Assembly: GCA_030374805.1 (NCBI GenBank)
Contig: JARGSG010000183.1
Span: 1,178,001-1,242,000 of the forward strand
DNA from: Gracilaria gracilis
Taxonomy: Eukaryota > Rhodophyta > Florideophyceae > Gracilariales > Gracilariaceae
Length of the DNA: 64,000 bases
Reading direction: 5' to 3'
The notes below the pieces were generated by a model, which saw only the letters and a program-made list of their open reading frames with translations, made no database searches and was not told the origin of the DNA. Below are positions 9,968 through 20,325 of this stretch, piece after piece. The translations under genes and the position numbers were made by a program. Within the stretch, counting starts at the first letter, position 1, and each line of letters starts with the position of its first letter.

Positions 9968-10865
9968 GGTGATGGATTGAACAATGAGACGAACGGAAAC
10001 GAACTCAAGACAGACTCTGCGTACGGTAGGTAACCTTCTTTCCCTGCGAAGACTGGCGAAGGAGGATGGCGACGGCACGGCAACTGGACTCCACTTTTTA
10101 AGCATTGCGCAGCACCAAACAATCTGCGAGCAGCTGGCGGTATGGACGGCTGTGAGCCGCCCACGTGTGGGCGCTGTGCAAATCTCGCTTATGGCGTAAA
10201 TTACGTGCGCGGCTGCAGCTCAAAAAGGAGATATGCCAATAGATCTACGCATTGGCGAATAGATCGTCCTCACGTTGATATTGTCGAAGTGGTTCTCACT
10301 ATGGATTGCGAAACAGGTTGAAACTCAGGAAAGGTTTATGGGCAGCTGTTTATGGGACACTGAAAGAATGGCGAATGTCCAGCTGTAGGCATTTTTCATT
10401 GTCTCGTTCGGATGTAATGTTAGGGATGAAGAAGCCCTGAACATGACAGGGATGTCGATCGAGTTCCAGCTTGACGTCTGTGAGGGCTTTCTTCATTTTC
10501 GGTGGCACAACCCTTTTTCGAAGTTCTAGACATTGAACGCCAAAGAACTATGTAATTGCACCAACGGTAGGACAGTTAAACAGTTACCGTTGAAACAAAC
10601 GGAGCGAAACACACACGAAAACAGTGATCCGCCGTTCACGAATGTCAATATCTTGGTTAATATCTGAAGAGCCGAAGTTTTTCACCTCGCGTCCCAGACC
10701 AAGAAGAAATTGAAGGCCTTACAAGCAATTACAAAAGCCCAAAACAATTGGTTCACTTTCCATTTGGTCCTTCACGGCCAACGAAGAAGCCTACGCTTTT
10801 TCGTGCTTCGCGAGTGATCGAGTTCTATATCTATATCATACAAAACGGGGGTGAGATTCCTTGCC
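9968..10865. promoter_or_regulatory. Divergent spacer with two MYB-like motifs
   Basis: No gene is seen. ACCAACGGTAG at 10560-10570 and GTTACCGTTGA at 10582-10592 form an inverted pair about 280 bp before the IPI1 start. The same core recurs in other divergent spacers of this window. Confidence 0.45.
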
Positions 10866-12677
10866 ATGCCCCGTTCGAAGAGAAAGGCGAAAGCCATTCA
10901 AGACTTTCAAAAGAAGAAGACCAAACTAGGACGCAAGGCCCGCCCTGATAATTTCACCAACACCACTGTGAAGCAGAAGCAAGTCTTCGTACCGGACCAA
11001 TCACGGTCAGAAGAGCAACTCACATCAACGCAAACTGGACTTTCGCTCACAGAATTGCTGTCACGAACGCGACATCATAATGGCAACACACGAACTGCCG
11101 CGTTCAATGCCCTGACCAATTCTCTCAAGTTTAAGAATGCGGTTGCACATTTGGCTATTGTCCTATCACCAGCCTCCGTGATAAAAGCCGCTGCAGTAGG
11201 TATCGCAGACGAAAACTCACCCACCAGAATTAGTGCGCGGAACTTGCTTACCCATGTCTGGAATTTCCTGGATGATGTTCAACCGTTTCGCTCTTTTTTC
11301 GCTACTGCTACGCTAGCATGTTTGAGTCACATACGGTTAGATATTCGATTGGATGGAGCCCGAACGCTTTCTGCGCTGCTCGGCACGAATCGACTGACGT
11401 CAGAACAGATGTTTGCCGATACTTCGAATCCATTAGAATCCCTTGGTGACATACTTTCAGTTATGAATGGGGTAAAGGGAAGAACTGTTGTTATGGATAC
11501 AATATGCTCTCTCTGTGACCGCTTCTTGCGTGGTGAGAACATTGAAAACGGACGGCCAACACCACCAAGTCGAGATGGGTTACAGCAATCTGCGCAGAAA
11601 GGAATGCCATTGCCTTTCTTTTACCATCGTTCAAGAAGTGCTACTAATGACAAGCCGGCGGGACAACTTTCGGCAAAGCTCCCCGTACAACTCGCTTCTA
11701 ACTTGATAACTCGTGTCGCTAACTTAGTCACAGAGTGCTTCCCACTCGCTGAGACCCGCAAAGACACTAACAAATACAACATGTTCCTATCTGCATCACA
11801 AGCGTTGCACAGACTCGTAGTCAATTGTTCGTCGGAGGTGGATTACAAACCGGTTCAGAGATGTTTGAAACTATGGTCCGATGAGGACGTTGGCAATCTG
11901 GTTAGCACGGCCGATATCAATCTCGCTTTGACCGCGATTCATCTCGGACGTTTTGGTGCGTGTAATGATTTTCTCGTATCTGCCTTGAAAGCAAAGTCAT
12001 ATCCACCAGGCCTGGAAGTGTGTATTGCAGATTATATCGAGAAATGCGATGATAACTCCGAAGTTTTGGAAGCTTGGTGTAATCGTCTTGAAGCAGCTGC
12101 GCGTAAGGGTAACGCAGCCATTCTGTATAGGTCCCTGGGAATATGTGAAGTTGTATTCAGGAGTAAGGATAGGAACGGAAGCACTGCATGGCAAATTCTG
12201 GAATGCCTTCCTTTGGTCATTCAAGCTTGCGTGAATCACAAGGGGGATTCTGGACATAGTGACAACTATGTGAGCTTGTTCATCAAGCTGTTCTCCACTT
12301 CATATAGATCGTTTCGAGCCACTAGGAGTAATGAAGTAAGGCTGCAAGCCGTGGTGAAGAATCTGATCGATATTGTTTGCTCTAAGCGAAAAGCATTGCA
12401 TCTCAAGGGGAAAGAGGTGAACGAAATTGTTGGCATTCTTGTAGCAGCCGAAATGATGACTTCAGATGAGGTCGTGCCCTTCATCGGATATTGCTACAGA
12501 GAGGGAGAGGTGGATTGTGCAGAGAGATTCCTCATGGGAGTAGAGGCTGTGGCTGTAAATGACGGCGAGGAAAAGTTCCGCGCCGTTGCACTCACAAGAG
12601 CTCTCAAGCGTGTCAAACCCGCACCAAATGCCTTGGTAAACGCACAGCTGGAAAGAATCGAAGCCGCGATCTGCTAG
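10866..12677 (+). CDS. IPI1: IPI1/TEX10-type ribosome biogenesis protein
   Basis: 603 aa, intronless. The ATG at 10866 is chosen over the open frame upstream because the protein then starts MPRSKRKAKAIQDFQKKKTK, the typical basic IPI1/TEX10 N-terminus, followed by PDNFTNTTVKQKQV, which matches the family's PxNxTxTxFKxK element. Residues about 55-140 (LTELLSRTRHHNGNTRTAAF onward) fit the conserved helical-repeat domain, and the rest is alpha-helical. Family role: subunit of the Rix1/PELP1-TEX10-WDR18 complex needed for 60S maturation and ITS2 processing in the nucleus. It is convergent with the glutaminyl cyclase gene. Confidence 0.8.
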   Translation: MPRSKRKAKAIQDFQKKKTKLGRKARPDNFTNTTVKQKQVFVPDQSRSEEQLTSTQTGLSLTELLSRTRHHNGNTRTAAFNALTNSLKFKNAVAHLAIVLSPASVIKAAAVGIADENSPTRISARNLLTHVWNFLDDVQPFRSFFATATLACLSHIRLDIRLDGARTLSALLGTNRLTSEQMFADTSNPLESLGDILSVMNGVKGRTVVMDTICSLCDRFLRGENIENGRPTPPSRDGLQQSAQKGMPLPFFYHRSRSATNDKPAGQLSAKLPVQLASNLITRVANLVTECFPLAETRKDTNKYNMFLSASQALHRLVVNCSSEVDYKPVQRCLKLWSDEDVGNLVSTADINLALTAIHLGRFGACNDFLVSALKAKSYPPGLEVCIADYIEKCDDNSEVLEAWCNRLEAAARKGNAAILYRSLGICEVVFRSKDRNGSTAWQILECLPLVIQACVNHKGDSGHSDNYVSLFIKLFSTSYRSFRATRSNEVRLQAVVKNLIDIVCSKRKALHLKGKEVNEIVGILVAAEMMTSDEVVPFIGYCYREGEVDCAERFLMGVEAVAVNDGEEKFRAVALTRALKRVKPAPNALVNAQLERIEAAIC

Positions 12678-13413
12678 TGGCGCACGTCAATAGAACTACG
12701 CGTTGTGTGAAAGTGTATTCATTTCGTAGTTGTTCCTCTTTATTAGGGGTCAGGCTCCTCATTGCGACGCATAACGCGAAGTATGTGTGCCTGTGGACGC
12801 TCCCGATGATCTCCCACTGGTTGGTTTGAGCGTCTTCCCGAGGAAGAAAAATGAAAAAGTTGTTCATATTAAGAGTTAGCAAAGAGCAGATTCTACCCTT
12901 GGTATTGCACGCAATCGGTGGTTGGCAATTTGCAAGCGAAGATGATGTTGGTAATGGCAACTTCAGCCTAAAACGTGCACCTGGAAAACTTGATTACCCC
13001 TCTTAGCGTTTGCGCAATAGCGAAAACAAAACTTCAATAGACAAGCCTACTCGTGGAGTACAACTTGCATTCTTCCTGTGATTGTGTTCGCATTCTCATC
13101 ATCTGAAAAATACCCGTCCTGCAATTCTCCTCTTAATGACCTTGGCTGGACAGCGTTTCTAGAGCATGGCCTTGCTTCTCGACCGAAGCATTCAAAATAC
13201 AACGAACGTAGAGCAATCATCGCAGTGCAAGAGAACACTAGTTGTGACGAAAATAAGATTCTCTCGAAGAAACACCTAATGAGATCAGATGGTGGTCCCT
13301 AGTGTACATTCCATGACGATCCATTCTTGACGTCGGTTGAGTTGAAGTTGCGCAAGCGCTGATCCTTATCTTGCAGGCGTATAATCTGGTTTCCAAACGG
13401 GAGACGCAGCTCT
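12678..13413. other. Convergent intergenic region
   Basis: 736 bp between the stops of IPI1 and the glutaminyl cyclase. No gene, RNA or repeat is seen; it probably holds both 3' UTRs. Confidence 0.5.
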
Positions 13414-14517
13414 CTATTTGCATTTGGTGAGGTCAAGAGATTGATCAGTTATGGAGACCTGATATATGACTGGCCATAGCTTTCCGGTGAGCCATAAGCG
13501 TCCAGTGTCTTTGTCAAATGCAATTCCATTGAGAACGTCAATCGGCCGTCCGTCCTCGAGGTCAGTCTGCAGTGGTAAGATGCCTGCGTTAATTATAGAG
13601 TTGACGTTGCCAGTGGTGGGGTCTATTCTATATATTTTGGAGGTAGTCCACACATTTGACCAGATTTCACCGCAAACCCATTCGAGTTCATTGAGCTTGT
13701 CCACTGGCTGACCGCTGAGAGTGACATCTATCCTACGCCTCTCCGAAAGGTCTTCCGGGTCGAGGACACGCAGTTGCGAAGTTCCGTCGCTCATGTAGAC
13801 TTCGTCGTTCTCGCGATCCATAGTTAAACCCCATCCTTCACCTTCGTATGACCACTCTTTCTGGAACTCAAGAGTTGACTGATTGAAGATGAAACCACGA
13901 CCTGCTTTCCATGTGAGCATGAAGATATGGTGCGTGGTATGAAGCGTCATACCCTCACCGAAAAGTGACATGTTACTGAATTCGTACTTTTGTAAGACTT
14001 TTCCCGTCTCGATATCTACTTTGCGCAGTGAACTGCGACCTGCAATTCCAGTGCTTTCGTAAAATGCCCCGTTGCCATGCTCAAAGCCTTGTGTAAAAGC
14101 CATTGTGTCGTGGGGGAACTTTTTAAGCACGTTGACCGCATAAGTTGTTGGCGCTCCATCTTGGGCGTTTGGAGCTCCAGGGGGGGCGGATGTAAGGTTC
14201 TGAGTACCGGTTCCAGAGTCAGGCGCTGCAACCGGCAAATCTTGTGATGCGTTGTCTGAATTCTGTTGCTGTTTACCCTGTCGAAGTGAGACGAAAATTC
14301 CGACAAAGGCAGAGATGGCGGTGAAGGCCAACACCAGAAGAACAACAGGCAAGCACCAGCGGTTCTTCCAGCGCGGCTGCGAGGGAGTGTAGTACGGTTG
14401 CTCCGGCGAAGCATCCTCGCGCAAAGCGGCGCTGGTATCAAACATAGGATCATCGCGACCAAGCGCCTCCAACTCATCGGTATCAGTGATCTCATATGTC
14501 GCGGTGGAAGCCATCAT
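13414..14517 (-). CDS. Glutaminyl-peptide cyclotransferase, plant/bacterial beta-propeller type, paralogue 1
   Basis: 367 aa from ATG 14517 (a second ATG follows at once at 14514); the longer open frame is GC-rich promoter. A cytosolic N-terminus is followed by one transmembrane segment at about residues 54-77 (type II anchor), a Gln/Ser/Pro-rich linker, and the catalytic five-bladed propeller from about residue 125. Diagnostic stretches are PHDTMAFTQGFEHGNGAFYE, STGIAGRSSLRKVDIETGKV, GEGMTL, YEGEGWGLTMD, VYMSDGTSQLRVLDP, LNELEWV, IWSNVW and DVLNGIAFD. The enzyme family turns N-terminal Gln into pyroglutamate, here probably in the secretory pathway. It shares a 540-bp divergent promoter with hemerythrin-like paralogue 2. 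A second copy is at 52615-53772. Confidence 0.85.
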   Translation of the reverse strand: MMASTATYEITDTDELEALGRDDPMFDTSAALREDASPEQPYYTPSQPRWKNRWCLPVVLLVLAFTAISAFVGIFVSLRQGKQQQNSDNASQDLPVAAPDSGTGTQNLTSAPPGAPNAQDGAPTTYAVNVLKKFPHDTMAFTQGFEHGNGAFYESTGIAGRSSLRKVDIETGKVLQKYEFSNMSLFGEGMTLHTTHHIFMLTWKAGRGFIFNQSTLEFQKEWSYEGEGWGLTMDRENDEVYMSDGTSQLRVLDPEDLSERRRIDVTLSGQPVDKLNELEWVCGEIWSNVWTTSKIYRIDPTTGNVNSIINAGILPLQTDLEDGRPIDVLNGIAFDKDTGRLWLTGKLWPVIYQVSITDQSLDLTKCK

Positions 14518-15057
14518 ATTGTGACGAGAAGCGAAACAAGAAGCGGGGCGGCACGACGCCGGCGCACAAACAAACACAAGCGGCAAGGCAGCGGCGTCGA
14601 GGGGAAGTGTTGCTGTGTGCCAGTAGAAAAGCGGCGGCGCTTGCGCGTAAGTTGGGCTGACGGCGGCTCGCGCACACCGCGCGGCGGCGCGATGGAGCGT
14701 TTGGCGCGCGCGCCAATGAGCAGACGGCACGTGAAGTGCACGCGCGCGAGCGTGCGCGCCGTGACACGTCGGACGGTACGTAGCCAAACGCGCGCGCGCT
14801 CACGTCGAGCGCGTTGATGTGACTTGACGTAGAACTAGCGCTCCCGTCGTGGCTGCTCGCGCAGCGCGCGTCCATTGCAGCGCAGGCGCGCCCTTCCGAA
14901 CGCTTTTCAGCACAGGCCGTTCGGCCTGCGCTCTTCGTGTGCGTCTGCACGTTCTGCTACATTGCGCTTCGCACAAGCTGTTCTTCGCTCCTTCTTCGCT
15001 CCTCCTTCGTCTCCTTGCAACTCGCCCTTCGCAGCCCCGTCGCTTCGCCCCACACCC
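14518..15057. promoter_or_regulatory. GC-rich divergent promoter region
   Basis: Spacer between divergent starts at 14517 and 15058. Its left part is rich in CG steps (runs such as GCGCGCGAGCGTGCGCGCC). No gene is supported; the open frames here are compositional. Confidence 0.5.
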
Positions 15058-15882
15058 ATGTCGCCCTTGCCGCAGCATTCGGAAGAGCTATTGAACGTGT
15101 CGTCGGACTTTCTTACCAATCACACGCCCGAGAAGAAGAGCGTACGACTCAGTTCCGCGCTTCTCAACTACACGCGTCCGGACGGTATCAACCCCGTGCC
15201 GCTCGGCTCCAGCTGGGCGCTCGACTTGCTTGCACGCCTGCACAATGCTACCAGACGAGAGCTCATCGACCTGTACAACATGGTCGACTCAATGAAACGC
15301 CGCGTTCAACAGCTGGGCTCAGCCGACCTGCGCACCTTTTTCACATGGTGGTATTTGTTTTCCTCCTTTCTCAAGACCACGTTTGAAGCGCATACCCAGC
15401 TGCTCTTTCCATGGATTACGTCCAAGACACAGCTCCCTCACGCACTCGACGAACAGGCCATTGCCGGCGTCAAGGATAAACTTCACAGCTTGTTCAAGGA
15501 GTTCCGCACCGCCAACGAACAGCTTGCCCGACGCGCGCCGGATGAAACGCTTGCGCGCATCATCAAGGCGCTGGTGCACATGCATCTGGTAGTACAACAC
15601 CTGGAGACGGTTGAAAACAGCTTACCAGACATCATCGAGCAGCAATTTCAGCCACCGGACGCTAAGCGCCTTGACAAGAAACTAGCCAGATTCATGCACT
15701 CGCATGGACGTACCGATTACAAGAGGATGCATTTATTACTCATTGCCAACGCCATGAGTTCAGAAGCCACCTCTGTGTGGCACAAGTCCATCCCCACAAT
15801 GCTACGACTTTCATATCGCGCTACCAACAATAGATTCAACGCCACTCACATCGAAGCCGTCCGGAAGCTTGCTCCCGAATGA
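15058..15882 (+). CDS. Hemerythrin-like (HHE-type) helical protein, paralogue 2
   Basis: 274 aa from ATG 15058; the upstream open extension is ignored as promoter and leader. It aligns with the 4569 gene: SSWALDLLARLHNATRRELI (about residues 51-70) against SSWASDVFVFFHSGLRHELA, and FEAHTQLLFPWI (about 109-120) against FEAQTSIVYPAL. His62, Glu110 and His112 are possible ligands, but the classical HHE ligand set is incomplete. The protein is otherwise helical, with no signal or membrane segment. The pair probably arose by duplication within this genome or lineage. Function is unknown; hemerythrin-like is a fold-level call. Confidence 0.65.
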   Translation: MSPLPQHSEELLNVSSDFLTNHTPEKKSVRLSSALLNYTRPDGINPVPLGSSWALDLLARLHNATRRELIDLYNMVDSMKRRVQQLGSADLRTFFTWWYLFSSFLKTTFEAHTQLLFPWITSKTQLPHALDEQAIAGVKDKLHSLFKEFRTANEQLARRAPDETLARIIKALVHMHLVVQHLETVENSLPDIIEQQFQPPDAKRLDKKLARFMHSHGRTDYKRMHLLLIANAMSSEATSVWHKSIPTMLRLSYRATNNRFNATHIEAVRKLAPE

Positions 15883-16194
15883 TAGCATGTTGTTTCTATT
15901 CATTCTGTAAATTGTCATTGCTCCTTGCGCAAGCCCGCACGCCCCACTTGCTTAGTCCTAAAACATATACACATTGTTTTAAACACCATTAAAAACATTA
16001 GCTTCGAGCTCATGTCTTGCACTTGGTATACCATTTGTGCACGCCTTCCATGGCTTTTCGCAACTCCCACCGCGTTTCTCCCCCTTGATCTAAACGTTCA
16101 CCTTCGTATCATGCCCATCATTTTTGCACGCGTTACAAAACGTTATTCTTCAGCTTTTCAACAGATACAAAAAAAAAAAAAACATCTCTTCCAA
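15883..16194. other. Convergent intergenic region with poly-A run
   Basis: 312 bp between convergent genes. It contains a run of 14 A at 16169-16182. Nothing else is recognised. Confidence 0.5.
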
Positions 16195-17766
16195 CTACTC
16201 TACAACAGCCGACGCTTTCCGCATTCGTAATCTCGGCTTTCCGTCGTCTCCCATGAACGCCTCCAACCCAGTCTTTTCGAGCAGATCCTTGTCGTTCTGC
16301 AGTCCCTGAAGCTCGTAGCTGGAGATCTCCTTAGCATTAGTCGCGTTTCCACATGTTAGATTTCGTACCGCCAGAACCGCCCATTCACGCAAATACGGAT
16401 TCTTGCTCACATCATCTTCGTACGATAACGCGTTGAGCACAACCGGAATACCCACCAATTTCCGAACCGAGTCCTGCGCTGGCTTGCATTCGTCACAACA
16501 AATTGCCACCACACGCATCATCACACCTCGTAAACCCACAGCAGTTGAATCGCCTTTAACGCTTAACCTTTGCACTTGCCCCTCAGCGGTGCCGTTTGCA
16601 CCAGCCTGTTGCTGCTGAGCCGCCAGCGCTTGCAACACGTGAATGGCCACCTTGACCGAACGCACTCGCAGCTGCTCCAATAAATCAGAGTCATCGGTGA
16701 GGATGACCACTGACCCGATTATACTCGCCGCAACATGAAGAACGTCACCCTCCCTTTTCAGAAACGCCGCCTCGATTAGCTCCGCAAAGAAAAGTAGACT
16801 GTTGTTGGGTATAGCGATTGCAGCTGATGCCGATTCAGCCACAGTCTCTGCCGATTTGCTCACTGAAGCTTCCAGCACCTGAAGCAAAACAAGCTGGCTC
16901 GTAGAGAACGCCTTGGACTTGGAAACCACACTAGACAGCGACGGACCCAAGGCATCGAAGCAATCTTGTAACATGGAGGCGCCAATAAGACGCCTTATTA
17001 TCATAAAGGACCACGAGAAACGCTCTTCCTCATCTTTATTGTCAGCCTCTTTCTGCAGCTGACGCACGAGCGCTTCAGTAAACGATTTGCCGGAACCTTC
17101 CTCGCTCTCCCAGATTTTCACAATGTCAACCATGCGATGTGGCACGACGGCGATACAATTGTGTACCAGCGCAGCGGCAGCAGATGCAGCAGCGTGATTC
17201 TCACACTCGAGAATTTTGTCCATCAGGGACGGGAAGGCTATCTCCCACACTTTCTCCGCATTGCTCGCGTTACAGGTCACAAAGTTGACCAGAAACTCGA
17301 CTGCAAACCCGAAAAACGGAAGCTTCATCTTGGAATGCTGCATGGCGTTTGCGTTAGATCGAAATACACGGCGCATCGCAAGCGAATCTTCTCCGGCATC
17401 ACGATGCTCCGCAATGTCAAATCGCTTCTGAATGCACTGCAAGACGAGGTCATGCGCGCCACATTGGGCAGCAAGCAGTTGGTTTGGCGGTGACCTGGCG
17501 CACAGGTTACGCAAGAGTCGCACGGCAAACTCTCCAAGACGTTCATGGAAGGAGAGCGGATCGCGCAACACACACACAAGATGCTCAATGGCAGAAGGGG
17601 CAGCACCCAAGGCAAGGCGTCCATGCTCGGTGCGCGAGGCGGGAAGCAACGCCGCTAGCACTTGATCACTGTGTCGGGTAGCGACGTGCGTGCCCGAGGG
17701 AGCCCATTCCTTGGAACACAGTTGAGACACGGCGGTGTCATAGTCGAGTGGGTGCGAAGATGACAT
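16195..17766 (-). CDS. ATXN10: Ataxin-10 homologue (ARM-repeat protein)
   Basis: 523 aa from ATG 17766 (MSSSHPLDYD). The protein is a helical armadillo-like array. Its C-terminus has the ataxin-10 signature: NPYLREWAVLAVRNLTCGN followed by ATNAKEISSYELQG (about residues 455-490), the counterpart of NPFIREWAIxAIRNLLEGN in animal and plant proteins. In other eukaryotes ataxin-10 is a cytoplasmic scaffold in cell survival and cytokinesis; the role in algae is unknown. It is divergent from the DA2-like gene across a long GC-rich spacer. The sequence shows no signal or membrane segment. Confidence 0.8.
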   Translation of the reverse strand: MSSSHPLDYDTAVSQLCSKEWAPSGTHVATRHSDQVLAALLPASRTEHGRLALGAAPSAIEHLVCVLRDPLSFHERLGEFAVRLLRNLCARSPPNQLLAAQCGAHDLVLQCIQKRFDIAEHRDAGEDSLAMRRVFRSNANAMQHSKMKLPFFGFAVEFLVNFVTCNASNAEKVWEIAFPSLMDKILECENHAAASAAAALVHNCIAVVPHRMVDIVKIWESEEGSGKSFTEALVRQLQKEADNKDEEERFSWSFMIIRRLIGASMLQDCFDALGPSLSSVVSKSKAFSTSQLVLLQVLEASVSKSAETVAESASAAIAIPNNSLLFFAELIEAAFLKREGDVLHVAASIIGSVVILTDDSDLLEQLRVRSVKVAIHVLQALAAQQQQAGANGTAEGQVQRLSVKGDSTAVGLRGVMMRVVAICCDECKPAQDSVRKLVGIPVVLNALSYEDDVSKNPYLREWAVLAVRNLTCGNATNAKEISSYELQGLQNDKDLLEKTGLEAFMGDDGKPRLRMRKASAVVE

Positions 17767-18286
17767 GACGTGGTGCGGCGGGCGGCGAGGGCGGGCGCAT
17801 CGGACGACGGGCACACGCAAACAAGCGACGGCGTGCAAAGTTGGGACGAAGTTGGGACGGAGCGCGGGCGAGCGGATCAAGAAGACGGTGATGCGGTGGC
17901 GGCCAAAGTTACCAACGTTGTTGCTCCATGGGTCATTTTTCAGTGCGCGCGCGAGCGCCGTGGCGGGGCGCGCGCCACTCAAAGTTTCAAGTTGAAACGG
18001 TGCGCGATCTCGTTTTGCAGCAAGAGAGTTTTTTGGCGGCTCAAAGATTCAAACATGCGACACGAGAAATACGTATACGACGTGGACAGCAAGAACATGT
18101 GGGAGCGCGGGGCGGCGGTTTGGGAGATGTGACGTTAACGGCGGGTTGCGTTGGTTTGTCCAAGTGGCGCGACTTGGTGCAGGCGTGACATGGGTTGTCG
18201 AACGTGATGGCTCGTTGTGACGTGTGACCGATCGAAGAGCTCCAAGTTGAACATGGATTTGCGGAATGCTGATGACGGCAAAAGTG

Positions 18287-18297
18287 TACCGTTGGTA
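18287..18297. promoter_or_regulatory. MYB-like motif TACCGTTGGTA
   Basis: Contains the MYB recognition core CCGTTG/CAACGG in the same extended context as the copies at 10560, 27978 and 60210. Inferred regulatory site only. Confidence 0.4.
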
Positions 18298-19052
18298 GCA
18301 CTTGTCTACGTAGCAGGTAACCCTTATCAACGGTGTCGATTGCAGCTGCCCGTCTGTAACGCCATGATGCGATGGAGCGCTGACCAACGGCTGTGGACAG
18401 GCGCAGTGTATAGGGGCTCTCTCCTTCTGGCTACGTTCCCGTCGGGTGTGCTCGCGCCGCAACCACACAGTCCCGAGGAGCAGAAGCGTTGCAAACGTAA
18501 AAAGGCTAATGTTAGTTGCGGAACACGGGAGCCTTCAAATCGGGCAGCCATCCACAGCCACAGTGCAACATACAACGGCGGGCAGCCACAAAAGCGAAGC
18601 GTAACGCGCGCCACAAAGTGCCAGCGCTCGCAGCCCGCCACCAGCCGGCGGCGGCGCGCATGGCGCTCCGCGCCAATGTAGATAGGGCATGCACGCACAG
18701 CCACACACGCAGCAGCGCCGCCAAGAAGGAGCTCCGCGGCGTCGTTGGAAGACGGCGCCATTGCGTGGCACCATCGAACGCGCGCCACACAGCACGCGGC
18801 GGCGGCTGCAGTGACAAAACAGTGACCGTGCGCAACAGCCGCTCGTTTGGCCGCCACGCGGCCACATGTGCGGCGCGTGCTTACAGCGGCACCACGCCGT
18901 AGCTATGCCACCTTGCGTTTCTCGCGCGAACGGCGGCGGTGAGCGAGCGTCACGCGCCGCCATTCCACGCGCGTCGCTGCGCCAAGCATTGGCGTGCGCG
19001 CGACGCGAGCGCATGGCGCCGCTGTTTTACACCCTCCCCCCCACACCCGAAA

Positions 19053-19062
19053 TATATATATT
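19053..19062 (+). promoter_or_regulatory. TATA box of the DA2-like gene
   Basis: TATATATATT stands out as AT-only sequence in very GC-rich surroundings, about 150 bp before the ATG at 19213. Confidence 0.55.
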
Positions 19063-19212
19063 GCGCGCGTGCGCCTGCTGACCCACAGATACATGCCACT
19101 CGACGCCCCCGTTCCCGCGCCCCTCGCTCCGCGCCTTCCCCTCCCCTCCCCTTCCCTCCCCCCGCCTTCGCTCCGTCACTCCTGTTTCCTTTTCCGTCGC
19201 GCTGCTTCCAAA

Positions 19213-20325
19213 ATGGGAAACTCATCCAGCGTTCCTCTTCGACTCCGCCGCCGTCGCATCGAGGACCCCGCTGTGCTCGACCTCCCCTTCAAGTCCTCCG
19301 GCCTCTACCCCACCTGCACCTGGGATGATAAGCACGTCCGTCGCCTCATCCTCCGCGGCGACCTTGCGCCCAGATACCCCGGCCAGGACGATCCCTCCGC
19401 CAACGTGCGCGAAGAATGTCCCATATGTATGCTCGTGTACCCAGTGCTCAACCAAACGCGCTGTTGTCAGGCGCGTCTATGCACCGAGTGTTACCTGCAA
19501 ATACGCCCGCCGCGTCATAACAAGGAGCCGTGTCCCTTCTGCAAGTACAAGCGATTGGAAGCTACTTGCAAAGGCCCTCGCGATGCCGACGAGCTAGACC
19601 GCGAGGAGATGGAACAGACCAACGCACTGCAAGCCATCAAGCGTGCAAGCGCCTCTACCCTGTCTGCCGATCCTGCGCGCAATTTCTCCTCCTCATCACC
19701 ACCCTCGTCCGCAACATATGCCGATTCCTCTTCTTCCTCATCCTCTCCTTCCTCGTCCGCTCCGTCCTCTGCTTCTAGTTTGTCGCCTACTGTCGAAACT
19801 TCACACACAGCATCCACTCCGTCCCCCTCCAACCCTGTCAGCGACGCCACATCCATCCCACCCTCATCGCTTGTTGCTACAGCCTCCTCATCTTCCTCCG
19901 AGTCCTCCTCATCGTGCCCCGACCAAACTCACCCGCCGCACACCTGCACTGAAGATCATCGCACAGTTTTTGTTACTTATCAGCCCCCGACTACCGACTC
20001 TATTGCTTTGGAAACCGTTGTAAACGATGTCAACTTCTACTCCTCTACCGCAAGCGACCAAAAGCAAACCTCTCCTGTCAGCGTGCAGCGTACCGCACAG
20101 CTGCAAGACGACCAAGCAAGTGACTCTGCCAGCCCCGCCAATACGCAGCCGTTGCAGGAAGCTCATTCGTCCGATCGTACTTCCGCCGCCGCTCGTTCCC
20201 CGTCACGGCAATGTTACCGCAACAGCCAGACTGCAAATAGTTCTTCTCTGCATCTTGACGAACAGTTTGAGGAAGAATATGTTGCCATGCGCGAAGCAAT
20301 TCGTCGCTCGCTTATCGAAATGTAG
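19213..20325 (+). CDS. DA2/SIP5-like RING-type E3 ubiquitin ligase
   Basis: 370 aa. The protein starts MGNSSS, a good N-myristoylation signal. The sequence LILRGDLAPRYPGQDD (about residues 46-60) and the cysteine-rich domain at about 69-110 (EECPICMLVYPVLNQTRCCQ onward, then LCTECYLQIRPP and CPFCK) match plant DA2/GW2 and yeast Sip5, whose RING is of an unusual C5HC2 type. A long Ser/Pro/Thr-rich linker follows. The last 20 residues (EEEYVAMREAIRRSLIEM) resemble a ubiquitin-interacting motif. Plant DA2 restricts organ growth by ubiquitinating DA1; in yeast Sip5 links Snf1 and a phosphatase. It likely acts at membranes as an E3 ligase. The ATG is fixed by the MGN context and the upstream TATA box. 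Confidence 0.8.
   Translation: MGNSSSVPLRLRRRRIEDPAVLDLPFKSSGLYPTCTWDDKHVRRLILRGDLAPRYPGQDDPSANVREECPICMLVYPVLNQTRCCQARLCTECYLQIRPPRHNKEPCPFCKYKRLEATCKGPRDADELDREEMEQTNALQAIKRASASTLSADPARNFSSSSPPSSATYADSSSSSSSPSSSAPSSASSLSPTVETSHTASTPSPSNPVSDATSIPPSSLVATASSSSSESSSSCPDQTHPPHTCTEDHRTVFVTYQPPTTDSIALETVVNDVNFYSSTASDQKQTSPVSVQRTAQLQDDQASDSASPANTQPLQEAHSSDRTSAAARSPSRQCYRNSQTANSSSLHLDEQFEEEYVAMREAIRRSLIEM

Larger units (their letters stand above)
17767..19212. promoter_or_regulatory. 1.4-kb GC-rich divergent promoter region
   Basis: No gene is supported. Long open frames on both strands (e.g. 18327-18857) reflect high GC and are Ala/Arg/Cys-rich. Regulatory candidates are TACCAACG near 17910, the MYB-like TACCGTTGGTA at 18287-18297, and a TATA element just upstream of the DA2-like gene. 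Confidence 0.45.

Noticed and set aside
18327..18857. 176-codon minus-strand ORF, and several overlapping ORFs at 17770-19000
   Set aside because: Open frames on many strands at once in very GC-rich DNA; Ala/Arg/Cys-rich, no domain, promoter context.
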